Source: Lachnospiraceae bacterium UBA7196
GTDB taxonomy: Bacteria > Bacillota > Clostridia > Lachnospirales > Lachnospiraceae
Assembly: GCA_002490835.1 (NCBI GenBank)
Contig: DKUU01000028.1
Coordinates: 62,001-126,000, forward strand
Length of the DNA stretch: 64,000 nt
Reading direction: 5' to 3'
Part shown: positions 8,020-16,301 of the stretch, one piece after another
Position numbering within the stretch: position 1 is the stretch's first letter
Layout of the letters: each line of letters starts with the position of its first letter
Notes under the pieces: generated by a model
Told to the model about the DNA's origin: nothing
Databases searched by the model: none
Seen by the model: only the letters and a program-made list of their open reading frames with translations
Position numbers and translations under genes: made by a program

Positions 8020-9618
8020 CTACCTGTCCCATCTGTCGCACAATGAGTTGATCTGATCCGCAAACCGCGCCAAATCCTTGTTCGCGCCGCCCTCGTTCTT
8101 GTGAATAACAGCCATAAGTCTCTGTCCTGCTGCCAGAAGCCTCGTAAATACGGTAGCCACAGCGTGCGCCTTCTTCTTGACCGGAATCGGCTTCGCCTCG
8201 CAGATGAACTCGCCGCTTATAAGATCAAAGCGCGTTCCGCTGTAAGGCGCGTAGGCATTGTGCCCGTACTCTCCTTTCAGGCATTCCGTAAAGAGCGTAC
8301 ACACGCTGTCCTCGCCGTGTACCACGAAAATCTTTTCCGGCTTTTTCCTAAAGCCGCCCACCCAGTCAAGCAGCCCGTTCTTATCCGCATGACCGCTCAT
8401 GCCGATCAATTTCATGATATCGGCCCTGACCTCAATGGGCTCGCCGAAGAGCCTGACCTCCTCCACGCCGTCCACCAGCATACGGCCCAGCGTTCCCACC
8501 GCCTGATAGCCCACAAACAAAATCGTGCATTCATGCCGCCAGAGGTTATGTTTTAAGTGGTGCCTGATACGGCCCGCCTCGCACATGCCGGAAGCCGATA
8601 TGATGACCTTCGGCGTATGTTCAAAGTTGATCGCCCGTGACTCGTCGCTCGTGATCGCCAGATGAAGTCCGGGAAACGTGATGGGATTGATGCCTTTTCG
8701 GACTAAGGCCATAGCTTCCTCGTCAAAGCATCTGGCCTCATTTTTATGGAAGATTCCCGTAGCTTCCACCGCCAGCGGGCTGTCCACATAAACGGGAAAG
8801 TCCCCGTGTCCCTTCACCAACCCCTCGGCCTTGATCTGCCGCAGGAAATAGAGCATCTCCTGTGTCCTGCCCACCGCAAAGGACGGAATCACCACATTAC
8901 CGCCGCGGTCGAAGGTGGTCTGCAATATCTTTGTCAGTTCCCCTACATAGTCCACCTTCTCCTTCGTGTGGTACCTGTCGCCGTAGGTGGATTCCATGAT
9001 CACATAATCCGCTTCTTCCGTGTTCTTCGGATCCTTGATAAGCGGCTGGGCGCTGTTTCCGATATCGCCGGAGAAGACCAGCTTTTTCGTCACGTCCCCC
9101 TCCGTGGCCCAGACTTCGATGCTGGAAGAGCCGAGCAGATGCCCGATATCCGTAAAGCGAATCTTTACCCCCTCGCACACCTCCACTTCACTGTCATAAT
9201 CGCAGGGAACAAGGCGCCTGATCGTACCGTCCGCGTCCTCCATGGTGTAAAGAGGCTCCATCGCCTCGATTTCCGCGCTTCTCTTCGCCTTGCGGTTTTT
9301 CCATTCCGCTTCCTGCATCTGAATGTGCGCACAGTCGCGAAGCATAATGCTGCACAGATCACAGGTGGGCGCCGTAGCAAAAATCTGCCCTCTGAATCCC
9401 CTTGCATACAAGAGCGGGAGCAGTCCCGAATGGTCGATGTGCGCATGTGTCAGAAATACATAATCAATCAGTGCTTCATCCACAGGCAGATCACAGTTTT
9501 CAAATACGTTGACCCCCTGCTCCATACCGTAGTCCACCAATATATTCTTTTCGCCAACACGAAGGTAATGACAGCTTCCCGTCACCTCGTGTGCTGCCCC
9601 GATAAACATAAGTTCCAT
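8020..9618 (-). CDS. Metallo-beta-lactamase/beta-CASP RNA-hydrolase-like protein
   Basis: A 532-aa protein of the family related to CPSF73/RNase J-like hydrolases. Zinc ligands are seen in FLTHAHIDHSGLLP (about residue 55), DIGHLLGSSSIEV (about 160) and FSGDIGNSAQP, followed by a beta-CASP region with MESTYGDR, SFAVGRTQEML, ISASGMCEAGR and the RMMBL motif FVVHGEDSV. Probably a cytoplasmic ribonuclease, though no substrate can be assigned. The C-terminal 60 residues are an extension with no recognised domain. A GTTTACATAA motif overlaps the stop region at 8011-8020. Confidence 0.9.
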   Translation of the reverse strand: MELMFIGAAHEVTGSCHYLRVGEKNILVDYGMEQGVNVFENCDLPVDEALIDYVFLTHAHIDHSGLLPLLYARGFRGQIFATAPTCDLCSIMLRDCAHIQMQEAEWKNRKAKRSAEIEAMEPLYTMEDADGTIRRLVPCDYDSEVEVCEGVKIRFTDIGHLLGSSSIEVWATEGDVTKKLVFSGDIGNSAQPLIKDPKNTEEADYVIMESTYGDRYHTKEKVDYVGELTKILQTTFDRGGNVVIPSFAVGRTQEMLYFLRQIKAEGLVKGHGDFPVYVDSPLAVEATGIFHKNEARCFDEEAMALVRKGINPITFPGLHLAITSDESRAINFEHTPKVIISASGMCEAGRIRHHLKHNLWRHECTILFVGYQAVGTLGRMLVDGVEEVRLFGEPIEVRADIMKLIGMSGHADKNGLLDWVGGFRKKPEKIFVVHGEDSVCTLFTECLKGEYGHNAYAPYSGTRFDLISGEFICEAKPIPVKKKAHAVATVFTRLLAAGQRLMAVIHKNEGGANKDLARFADQINSLCDRWDR

Positions 9619-9802
9619 AGAAAGCCCCTCCTATTCTCATATATTCTACCATTTTTTTTGAAAACCGTAAATCTTTTCAGGCATTTCTTTCACATTTCTT
9701 TTCATCTTTCTCATTCTTTCAGGTTTTTCGCATTTTTTGGCATCTTTCAACATCGTCTGCCGCTCCCATACAATATAATAAAACAGAATGAGGTAACCTC
9801 CC

Positions 9803-10438
9803 ATGCACTTTGCACTTTCTTCCCTTGCACTCTTTTTGACGGCGGTTTCTCTCGATTCCCTGACTGCCGGTTTCTCCTATGGCACGAACAACGTCCATAT
9901 AAAGCCCCCCGCTCTCCTTCCTCTGGCTCTCGTCCCCGCTCTTTTCATCACTGCCGCCCAAGGGGTCGGTTCGTTTGTCGGCTCGCTCCTGCCCGAAGGC
10001 GTCCTGCCCTTTCTTTCCTTCTGCCTGCTCTTTCTGATCGGCATTGCCAAGCTTTTTGAAAGCCTGATCCGCCTTCTGGCAAAAAAACGCCCCAGTCTCA
10101 TGGGAAACTGGGGCTGTAAGATCAAGCAGCTCAACATTGTATTTACCGTCTATCTCTCTCCCGAAGAAGCCAACCGCACCGAGCTCCAGATTTTAAGCGT
10201 AAAAGAGGCGCTGCTTTTAAGTCTGGCGCTGTCTTTAGACAGCATCCTCGTCGGTATGGCCTTCTGCTTTACCGCGCTTTCGCCGTTCCTCGTCTTTTTG
10301 TCCGCCGCGCTCTGCAACCTGCTCCTGTTTTCGGGTGGTTATTTCTTGGGGCGGCTGCTCTTTCGCCTGCTGCGCTTCGACCTCTCATGGCTCAGCGGCC
10401 TCTGTCTATTGCTGTTAGCTTTCCGCGCTCTGGCATGA
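9803..10438 (+). CDS. ytaF: YtaF-family membrane protein (sporulation/cation efflux-like)
   Basis: A 211-aa integral membrane protein of about six helices made of two related halves. Each half has the Asp-containing motif of the MntP/YtaF group: SLDSLTAGFSYG near residue 16 and SLDSILVGMAF near residue 145. Family members include the B. subtilis sporulation protein YtaF and the manganese exporter MntP; the substrate here is unproven. ATG is preceded by GAGGTAA. A TATAAT box lies at about 9773 but no good -35 was found. Its last 24 bases overlap the convergent P-type ATPase gene. Confidence 0.85.
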   Translation: MHFALSSLALFLTAVSLDSLTAGFSYGTNNVHIKPPALLPLALVPALFITAAQGVGSFVGSLLPEGVLPFLSFCLLFLIGIAKLFESLIRLLAKKRPSLMGNWGCKIKQLNIVFTVYLSPEEANRTELQILSVKEALLLSLALSLDSILVGMAFCFTALSPFLVFLSAALCNLLLFSGGYFLGRLLFRLLRFDLSWLSGLCLLLLAFRALA

Positions 10439-13126
10439 AGCCCGTTTTGCCGTTCTTTCCGCAGCCCCCGATACTGCCAGAAGTTCATGCACGATCAGGG
10501 GTGTGGCGGAGAGTGCGATCAGCCTTGCCCATTCCCCGAAAGAGAGGTGTACCGTGCCAAAGAGCGTGATCAAAGCCGGCACCTCCGTCACCGCCGCCTG
10601 TAAAAGGATACCTACCGCAAGCGCCAAGAGCATGTACGGATTGTTACGATGGTTCATGCGAAAGACCGGGCGGTTCACATCGCGCATGCCAATGGCGTGA
10701 AAAAGCTGGCTGATTCCTAATACCGTAAACGCGTGAGTCTGCGCTCTGGCCAGCACGGACCCGATTTTCAGGCCTTCCAATATATTATGTAAACTTATCG
10801 GCAGACCCTCCGCCACAATGCGGTCATATGGGACCTTTAAAAACGCCGCCAGCGTGATGCCGCCGATGACCAGACCGTAACAGATCACACACAGCAGACC
10901 GCCTCTGGCAAAGAGCGACTCGTCTTTCTTTCTCGGCCTCTCCCGCATCAGGCTCTCCGTATCATTCTCATCTACCCCCAGCGCAAGCGCCGGCAGCGAA
11001 TCCGTGATCAAATTGATCCAAAGGATGAATCCTGCCTTCAGGGGCGCCGGCAGTCCTGCCGCAATCGTTAAGAGCATGGTCAGGATCTCGCCCAGATTCG
11101 AGGATAAGAGGAAGAGTACGGACTTTCTTATATTTTCATAGATGCCCCTGCCTTCCCGGATCGCCGTGTGGATCGTCGCCACATTGTCATCCATCAGCAC
11201 AAAGTCCGCCGCGCCTCTCGCCACATCGGTACCGCCTTCCCCCATGGCGATGCCGATGTCCGCCGCCTGCAGGGATGGCGCATCGTTGACACCGTCCCCC
11301 GTCATGGCAACAATTTTATGTAAACCTTTATACCCCTCCACGATACGTACTTTATGTTCCGGCGTCACGCGTGCAAAAACCCGCAGCGTGGGAAGCCGCT
11401 GCAAAAAGCTCTGATCCCGCAGACGGTCCAGCTCTCTTCCCGTAATACACTCTTCCGGACGGCTCGCAATCCCCAGCTCCTTTGCAATGGAAAACGCCGT
11501 ATCCGGATGATCTCCCGTGATCATCACCGTGGTCACACCCGCCTGCGCAAACCCCCGTACTGCCGCCTGCGCCTCCGGCCTGATTGGATCCTGCATACTG
11601 ACAAAACCCAGAAACACCAGATCGCGCTCACTCATATTTCCCGACGGCTCCATGGCGAGCGCCAGCACCCTTCTGCCCTCACCCGTCAATCTCTTCTGCA
11701 CGCCAAGCAGCCTGTCGCGCTCCCCTTTCTCCAGCACTTTTACGCCGTTTCCTGTCAGGAAGCTGCCGCAGCATTCCAAGACCCGTTCCGCCGCCCCCTT
11801 CGTATAAGCGACTTCGCCGCCGGCCTCCCTGTGCTTTGTCGTCATCATCTTTCTCTCCGCGTCAAAGCCGATCTCCTGAAGTCTGGGATACCGCCCTCTG
11901 ATCTCCCCGATGGAAACACCGCTCTCCGCCGCCAGATGAAGAAGCGCAAGCTCCGTAGGATCACCCATCTCCTGTCCCGGCTGCCCGTCGTTACAGAGTA
12001 CACAGCCCAGAAGAAAGCGGCTCTTGCAGTCATTTTCCTTTCCTGCAATCAATCCGCCTGCAAAGAGCGGTTCAAATCCCGTCCGTCCTGTGAGCCTTCC
12101 GTTCAGATAACACTCCGTCACCGTCATCTTATTCTGCGTCAGCGTACCCGTCTTGTCCGAGCAGACGACCTCCACCGCCCCCAGTGTCTCCACTGCAGAA
12201 AGCTTGCGCACGATAGTCTTTGCTTTTACCATGCGGGATACGCTTAAGGCCAGCACGATTGTCACGATCGCCGGAAGCCCTTCCGGCACCGCCGCTACCG
12301 CCAGCGAAACAGAGGTCAGGAGCATTTCTCCCACATCCCGCCTTTGCAGGACTGCGATCACAAAGAGAAGGACACAGATGCCGACCGCCAGCGCGCTCAA
12401 GACCTTTCCCAGTTCCCCCAGCCGCACTTGAAGGGGTGTCGGCTTCTCCTGATGCCCGTGCAGCATGTCCGCAATGTGGCCGACGCGGGTATCCATCCCC
12501 GTAGCCGTCACCACGCCGCGGCCTCTGCCCCTCGTCACATAAGTGGACATATAGGCCATGTTTTTGCTGCTGTTCTCCGCTTCCCCCGTCTCCACAAAAC
12601 CGGCGTCCTTCTCCACTGGCACAGACTCTCCTGTTAGGGTAGACTCTTCCGTGTAAATCCCCAATGTTTCAATAAGCCTGACATCGGCTGGCACCCGATT
12701 CCCCGCTTCTAAGATCACCACGTCACCGGGTACCAGCTCCTCCGCCGGCAAGTCTGTCCGCACGCCGTCCCGAAGAGCCACCGCCCTTGGCTGGGAAATT
12801 TTCTTAAGCGCCTCCACAGCCCGTCCCGCCTTACCTTCCTGAATGATGCCCACCGCCGCATTCAGGGCGACCACCACCACAATGATGATCGCGTCGCCAA
12901 ACTCATAGAGCATCATGGAAATTCCCATCGCCACCACTAAAATGAGGATGAGCGGATCGTTCAGCTGCTCCATGATCCTTTTCGCAAGGCTTTTCTTCTC
13001 CTGCTCCCGCAGCTTATTTAACCCGTACTTTTTCCTGCGCTCTGCGACCCCCTTTGCCGTAAGGCCCTTCTCCGCGTCCGTCTCCAGCCCCCGTATCGTT
13101 TCCGAAACGCTTCTGTTCTCATACAT
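10415..13126 (-). CDS. Calcium-type P-type ATPase (P2A)
   Basis: A 903-aa cation-transporting P-type ATPase in the cytoplasmic membrane. Landmarks: TGES at 165-168 (actuator), PEGLPAIVTIVLALS in helix M4, the phosphorylation motif with Asp324 in CSDKTGTLTQNKMTV, MTGDGVNDAPSLQAADIG, and LWINLITDSLPALALG in helix M6. The M4 PEGLP and M6 N..TD residues match the Ca2+ ligands of SERCA/PMCA-like bacterial pumps, so calcium export is the likely role. The ATG at 13126 is chosen because GGGAGG lies 8 bases upstream; an in-frame start 15 codons earlier has no such site. Convergent overlap with ytaF. Confidence 0.92.
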   Translation of the reverse strand: MYENRSVSETIRGLETDAEKGLTAKGVAERRKKYGLNKLREQEKKSLAKRIMEQLNDPLILILVVAMGISMMLYEFGDAIIIVVVVALNAAVGIIQEGKAGRAVEALKKISQPRAVALRDGVRTDLPAEELVPGDVVILEAGNRVPADVRLIETLGIYTEESTLTGESVPVEKDAGFVETGEAENSSKNMAYMSTYVTRGRGRGVVTATGMDTRVGHIADMLHGHQEKPTPLQVRLGELGKVLSALAVGICVLLFVIAVLQRRDVGEMLLTSVSLAVAAVPEGLPAIVTIVLALSVSRMVKAKTIVRKLSAVETLGAVEVVCSDKTGTLTQNKMTVTECYLNGRLTGRTGFEPLFAGGLIAGKENDCKSRFLLGCVLCNDGQPGQEMGDPTELALLHLAAESGVSIGEIRGRYPRLQEIGFDAERKMMTTKHREAGGEVAYTKGAAERVLECCGSFLTGNGVKVLEKGERDRLLGVQKRLTGEGRRVLALAMEPSGNMSERDLVFLGFVSMQDPIRPEAQAAVRGFAQAGVTTVMITGDHPDTAFSIAKELGIASRPEECITGRELDRLRDQSFLQRLPTLRVFARVTPEHKVRIVEGYKGLHKIVAMTGDGVNDAPSLQAADIGIAMGEGGTDVARGAADFVLMDDNVATIHTAIREGRGIYENIRKSVLFLLSSNLGEILTMLLTIAAGLPAPLKAGFILWINLITDSLPALALGVDENDTESLMRERPRKKDESLFARGGLLCVICYGLVIGGITLAAFLKVPYDRIVAEGLPISLHNILEGLKIGSVLARAQTHAFTVLGISQLFHAIGMRDVNRPVFRMNHRNNPYMLLALAVGILLQAAVTEVPALITLFGTVHLSFGEWARLIALSATPLIVHELLAVSGAAERTAKRASCQSAES

Positions 13127-13217
13127 ACGTTCATCCTCCCGCCCTTTATACCTGTCCGCCCTTCCGCTCACAAGGAAGGCTTGTCACTTCTTTTTAAGGT
13201 ATATGCGGGATGGACTA

Positions 13218-13348
13218 TGCTTATGCGCATAAGCAGACTCAAGATGCTTCGCATCTTTCATTCGCGTTGCTCGTCATAACCTGTCAGCACCAGTCTTACG
13301 TGCAAGCACGCAGCCTGTTCCTGCCATGTTCTGACTCTGCTTATGCGC
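13218..13348. repeat. Diverged inverted-repeat element, copy C
   Basis: Begins with the perfect palindrome TGCTTATGCGCATAAGCA and ends with ACTCTGCTTATGCGCGC, giving imperfect inverted ends around a segment with smaller hairpins (AAGATGCTTCGCATCTT and GTGCAAGCAC). It shares the block ATAAGCAGAC with copies A and B but not their outer ends, so membership of the same family is tentative. No gene is seen in it; it fills most of the 240-base gap between the ATPase and the GreA-like gene. Confidence 0.55.
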
Positions 13349-13350
13349 GC

Positions 13351-13381
13351 AAAAAAAGAGACTATTGTCTAATAGCCTCTT
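13351..13381 (-). terminator. Terminator of the GreA-like gene
   Basis: On the minus strand AAGAGGCTATT pairs with AATAGTCTCTT around AGAC, followed by seven T residues. The stem includes the end of the coding sequence. Confidence 0.8.
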
Positions 13382-13872
13382 ATCTTATCCGTTCCGTCAT
13401 CGATCGTATTTTCAATCTTTTTCACTATCACGTAATAGCCCGAACCGCCTGACAGTTCCACAAACACCCTGTCGCCGACCTTGTGTCCAAGCAATGCTTT
13501 CCCCAGCGGGGACTCCGTGCTGATCAGCCCTTCCAGAGAATTGCCCCGCACCGTCGTCACCAGCTTATACGTTTCCGTGAGGTTATCTTCCTCAAAGAAG
13601 ACCTCCACCGTATTGTTCATGCCGACCTCGTCCTCGGCGGATTCGTCGGAGACTACCACGGCTGTCCTTATCATCCGTTCCAGATAGCGGATGCGGCTCT
13701 CATTCTGGTTCTTCACCTTCTTCGCCGCATGATATTCGAAGTTCTCGCTTAAGTCGCCGTGGGCTCTGGCCGCCTTCACATCTTCCAGCGCTTCCTTTCG
13801 CACCACCAGCTTGCGATACTCGATCTCCTCCTCCATTTTTTGGATATCTTGTCGCGTCAGTTCATTATACAT
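13369..13872 (-). CDS. GreA/GreB-family transcription elongation factor
   Basis: A 167-aa protein with the Gre layout: an N-terminal coiled coil with the acidic tip motif ARAHGDLSENFEYHAAK (about residues 36-52) that reaches into the RNA polymerase secondary channel, and a C-terminal FKBP-like domain ending near STESPLGKALLGHKVGDRVFV. It should stimulate transcript cleavage in backtracked polymerase. The ATG at 13872 is chosen because GAGG precedes it; the longer frame adds 14 unlikely residues. It may be a GreA paralogue rather than the housekeeping copy, since the tip has Phe where GreA usually has Ala. Confidence 0.85.
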   Translation of the reverse strand: MYNELTRQDIQKMEEEIEYRKLVVRKEALEDVKAARAHGDLSENFEYHAAKKVKNQNESRIRYLERMIRTAVVVSDESAEDEVGMNNTVEVFFEEDNLTETYKLVTTVRGNSLEGLISTESPLGKALLGHKVGDRVFVELSGGSGYYVIVKKIENTIDDGTDKIRGY

Positions 13873-13959
13873 CGTAATCCTCATTTCAGGACATGCCGGC
13901 ACTGCTCCGCACAAATCAAGGCAGCGGAAAGCAGCACATCAGCATACTTTTTCAAATAG

Positions 13960-14193
13960 TTACGCGTTTACCATGTAATCAAGCAGACGGTTCACATCTT
14001 CGGGTTCATGCGCAACGATCTCCATCTCCGGGATCGCGTTGTCCGCAAAGAGCTTCGTCAATGCCACATACTTAGTTAACTGGGACTTCAGGTTAAGTCT
14101 GTCCCCCTCTTTTGTTACCAGCTCCACCGTACCCTTGCACTCGTTTACTACCTCGAAAAACTTTTCAGGATCGTCAATGTTCATTACTTTCAT
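13960..14193 (-). CDS. Small conserved-looking protein of unknown function
   Basis: A 77-residue acidic soluble protein starting MKVMNIDDPEKFFEVV. The ATG at 14193 has GGGAGG 8 bases before it; the longer frame adding 18 residues does not. No catalytic motif or membrane segment is visible; the sequence predicts a short alpha/beta fold with the central strands VELVTKEGDRLNL. It is followed by the GreA-like gene on the same strand. Function not recognised. Confidence 0.7.
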   Translation of the reverse strand: MKVMNIDDPEKFFEVVNECKGTVELVTKEGDRLNLKSQLTKYVALTKLFADNAIPEMEIVAHEPEDVNRLLDYMVNA

Positions 14194-14312
14194 CTTTTTT
14201 CCCTCCCTTATTTCTCCTCTATTCTTTAACGCCCTAACATATAACACCTTTTTTTGCTTTTGTCAAATTATTCCTTGTTTATTTTTTGATACAAAATCTG
14301 TAAATTTTTTTG

Positions 14313-14341
14313 TTGACAAAGTAAAACTCCTATAGTATATT
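14313..14341 (+). promoter_or_regulatory. Promoter of tRNA-Gly
   Basis: TTGACA (14313-14318), 17-base spacer, TATATT (14336-14341), about 34 bases before the tRNA. Nearly consensus, as expected for a stable RNA gene. Confidence 0.85.
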
Positions 14342-14374
14342 AGTAGATGTCCGAGCGATACAGCTGGACAATAA

Positions 14375-14447
14375 GCGCGAGTGGCTCAGTTGGTGGAGCG
14401 CGACCTTGCCAAGGTCGAGGCCGCGGGTTCGAGTCCCGTCTCGCGCT
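14375..14447 (+). tRNA. tRNA-Gly (anticodon GCC)
   Basis: A 73-nucleotide cloverleaf: acceptor stem GCGCGAG/CTCGCGC, D arm GCTC...GAGC, anticodon stem CGACC/GGTCG with loop TTGCCAA (anticodon GCC), T arm GCGGGTTCGAGTCCCGT, discriminator base T. CCA is not encoded. It has its own promoter and terminator, so it is transcribed alone. Confidence 0.97.
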
Positions 14448-14458
14448 CTTTTTAATGA

Positions 14459-14497
14459 AGCGGAAATGCTTATATTTCAAGCATTTCCGCTTTTTTT
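14459..14497 (+). terminator. Terminator of tRNA-Gly
   Basis: AAGCGGAAATGCTT pairs with AAGCATTTCCGCTT, followed by a run of T. It begins 11 bases after the tRNA. Confidence 0.9.
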
Positions 14498-14664
14498 ATT
14501 TTGTGAAAGCGGGAAATACTCACAAAAGGGAGGCTGATTTTTTTATAATTTTGTTGTATATTCCAGACTCATAAATTCCTCAATAAAATTTATATATTTG
14601 CTTTAAGATAATGGGACTATCTCATATCATTATGAAATAGTCCCTGTCCGCTTTTAGTTTGTTA

Positions 14665-15120
14665 TTAGAACGTTACATAGTACAGTGAAGACGGAAGCTT
14701 AAAAGTTCCATCCTGTATTGCACGAACTATCGCAATCACTTCTTCTTTGTCTAAAGCGCTTTTATCTACTGGATTATAGTTATCAAACATCCACGCTTGG
14801 AGAAAGCCCATTTCTACGCCATCTATCTTATGGTCGCCGTTAGAATCAAAAAATTCGCGTACATATTCAGGCGTGTTGGCTTCCAAATTATTCAAATAAT
14901 GTTGATAGAGGTTATTGCTCCCTGTTCCATACACCGCCACTACATCGGGATTGGCGCTTGCATAGTAATCAGCGTCAAAGGTTGCTTTGCCCGGCGCTTT
15001 CACGGCTTCCCTGTTCTCTGCTCTTCCATAATCGGTGTAATGCTGGAATAAAGAGGCTTCTTCCGTCCCGTAAACAGCTACTACGTCCGCATATCTCTGC
15101 GCATAAGCATCCTTTTTCAC
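14665..15120 (-). pseudogene. Truncated cell-surface repeat protein with a dockerin/EF-hand-like end
   Basis: A 151-residue frame that contains two copies of a surface repeat (YADVVAVYGTEEASLFQHYTDYG and NPDVVAVYGTGSNNLYQHYLNN), then an EF-hand/dockerin-like loop DSNGDHKIDGVEM with Ca2+-ligand spacing. The only start is a GTG with no Shine-Dalgarno site and there is no signal peptide, although such repeats belong to exported proteins. The frame opens after a stop at about 15150. A strong GGAGG followed by ATG and an immediate stop lies about 90 bases further upstream. I read this as the C-terminal remnant of a larger secreted protein. A short intact gene cannot be excluded. Confidence 0.6.
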
Positions 15121-15124
15121 ATTA

Positions 15125-15167
15125 TAATAGACTCTCCATGGCGTATTAATTCATCGAGAGTCTATTA
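15125..15167. repeat. 12-bp inverted repeat at the truncated gene end
   Basis: TAATAGACTCTC and GAGAGTCTATTA, 19 bases apart, directly at the upstream edge of the truncated surface-protein frame. No T run follows on either side, so it is not a clear terminator. It may be a scar of a mobile element or of the deletion that removed the gene start. Confidence 0.5.
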
Positions 15168-15313
15168 CACAAATCCTGTAAAATTGTAAATAAAAATTAG
15201 TGATCTCCTTATGTAATCCATTCCTATAACTCCATAACACCCTCCTTTGATATTTATTATAATACAATAAATAAATTATATATAAATATGTATACCATAT
15301 TTATCCCAATAAA

Positions 15314-16132
15314 TCAATCACTAAAATTCCAGTCAACTTCATATTTTCCTCCATAAATAGGAGTTGGAATTATAAATTCAACATACTGCCTACTGCTTTC
15401 TCTGTCAGTTTCCAATTTGAGCGGTTCCGTATCATACGGAATTTTATCGATAAAATGAGCATATTTCAATCCGCGAATTTCCTGAGGATGCAAATGCTGT
15501 TCAAAATATACTTTAAGCACCAAACCTTTGGTTACATCATATATTCCAACTGATAAGATCGATTTCGCTTTATGTTGAATATCTTCCAAATTTGAAACTT
15601 TAAATCCGGATCTGTAAGGCTCATCATTTTTACTAATTTTTTTCCCATTGGGAAACTTAATAGTAAACCTCTGTTTTTCAATCATACTGGAAGTTGTAAA
15701 ACTTTCATCATACTCAATCGTTTGATTTGCTTGAATAGCGGAGACCTCAGTTATAGGACCAGCCGTCCACTTAACCATATCAGGAAAACTGTTAATTGAT
15801 TCCTCTCCTATCACTTTAATACGATAAGAACTCACAAAATTATATTTATGCCGTTCAACATGTTCATATGTTACAATTTTATCTAAAATAACTACATTTG
15901 AATTTGGAACGGTCTTGTTTAATAAATATACCATTATCCTTTTGGATATTACATCCCGAAGCAAAAACACAATTACAGTCAGGAATAAAAATACAATTCC
16001 TACTATTAATTTGAACAGACTAAAACTAGCGGCAACGCCACAAAATGTTAATATAGTACAGACAGAACTTATTAACGATAAAGTCGTCCCAATATAGTTA
16101 ATCAACTTAACTTTTGCTTTACTATTTTTCAT
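15314..16132 (-). CDS. AT-rich orphan membrane protein: two helices plus beta-rich cytoplasmic domain
   Basis: A 272-aa protein not recognised by sequence. Two transmembrane helices lie at about residues 11-30 and 36-58, followed by a basic stop-transfer segment (LLRDVISKR) and about 200 residues of beta-rich, soluble sequence ending GGKYEVDWNFSD. The start is well supported by AGAGGTAA. Base composition is much lower in GC than in neighbouring genes, suggesting recent transfer. The layout (two helices plus a beta domain) resembles the 2TM-beta effectors of CBASS defence, but no nucleotide cyclase is nearby and no signature confirms it. Treat the function as unknown. Confidence 0.75.
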   Translation of the reverse strand: MKNSKAKVKLINYIGTTLSLISSVCTILTFCGVAASFSLFKLIVGIVFLFLTVIVFLLRDVISKRIMVYLLNKTVPNSNVVILDKIVTYEHVERHKYNFVSSYRIKVIGEESINSFPDMVKWTAGPITEVSAIQANQTIEYDESFTTSSMIEKQRFTIKFPNGKKISKNDEPYRSGFKVSNLEDIQHKAKSILSVGIYDVTKGLVLKVYFEQHLHPQEIRGLKYAHFIDKIPYDTEPLKLETDRESSRQYVEFIIPTPIYGGKYEVDWNFSD

Positions 16133-16241
16133 CTTTTGTTACCTCTTTATATTTGTATTTCTATTATATAACAATCACCTGCAAAAATCTACAAATTGTT
16201 TTCCTACAATAAACTTACGCTATCCGCTTTCCCCCAGCCCC

Positions 16242-16270
16242 TTGACAAGAATGATAGCGGCATATAAAAT
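16242..16270 (+). promoter_or_regulatory. Promoter of the Cys/His-rich secreted protein
   Basis: TTGACA (16242-16247), 17 bases, TAAAAT (16265-16270), 31 bases before the start codon. Close to sigma-A consensus. Confidence 0.8.
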
Positions 16271-16301
16271 GGAACTAACAAAACAGGGAGGTGATCAAAT
16301 T

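Noticed and set aside
8746..10059. A 437-codon plus-strand frame
   Set aside because: Antisense of the metallo-hydrolase gene and overlapping ytaF out of frame; no domain visible.
11354..12247. A 297-codon plus-strand frame
   Set aside because: Antisense of the P-type ATPase gene, with no ribosome site or motif.
13210..13452. Small plus-strand frame
   Set aside because: It lies in the inverted-repeat element and terminator, with no ribosome site.
15125..15167. Inverted repeat as a terminator
   Set aside because: No T run on either strand; kept only as a repeat.
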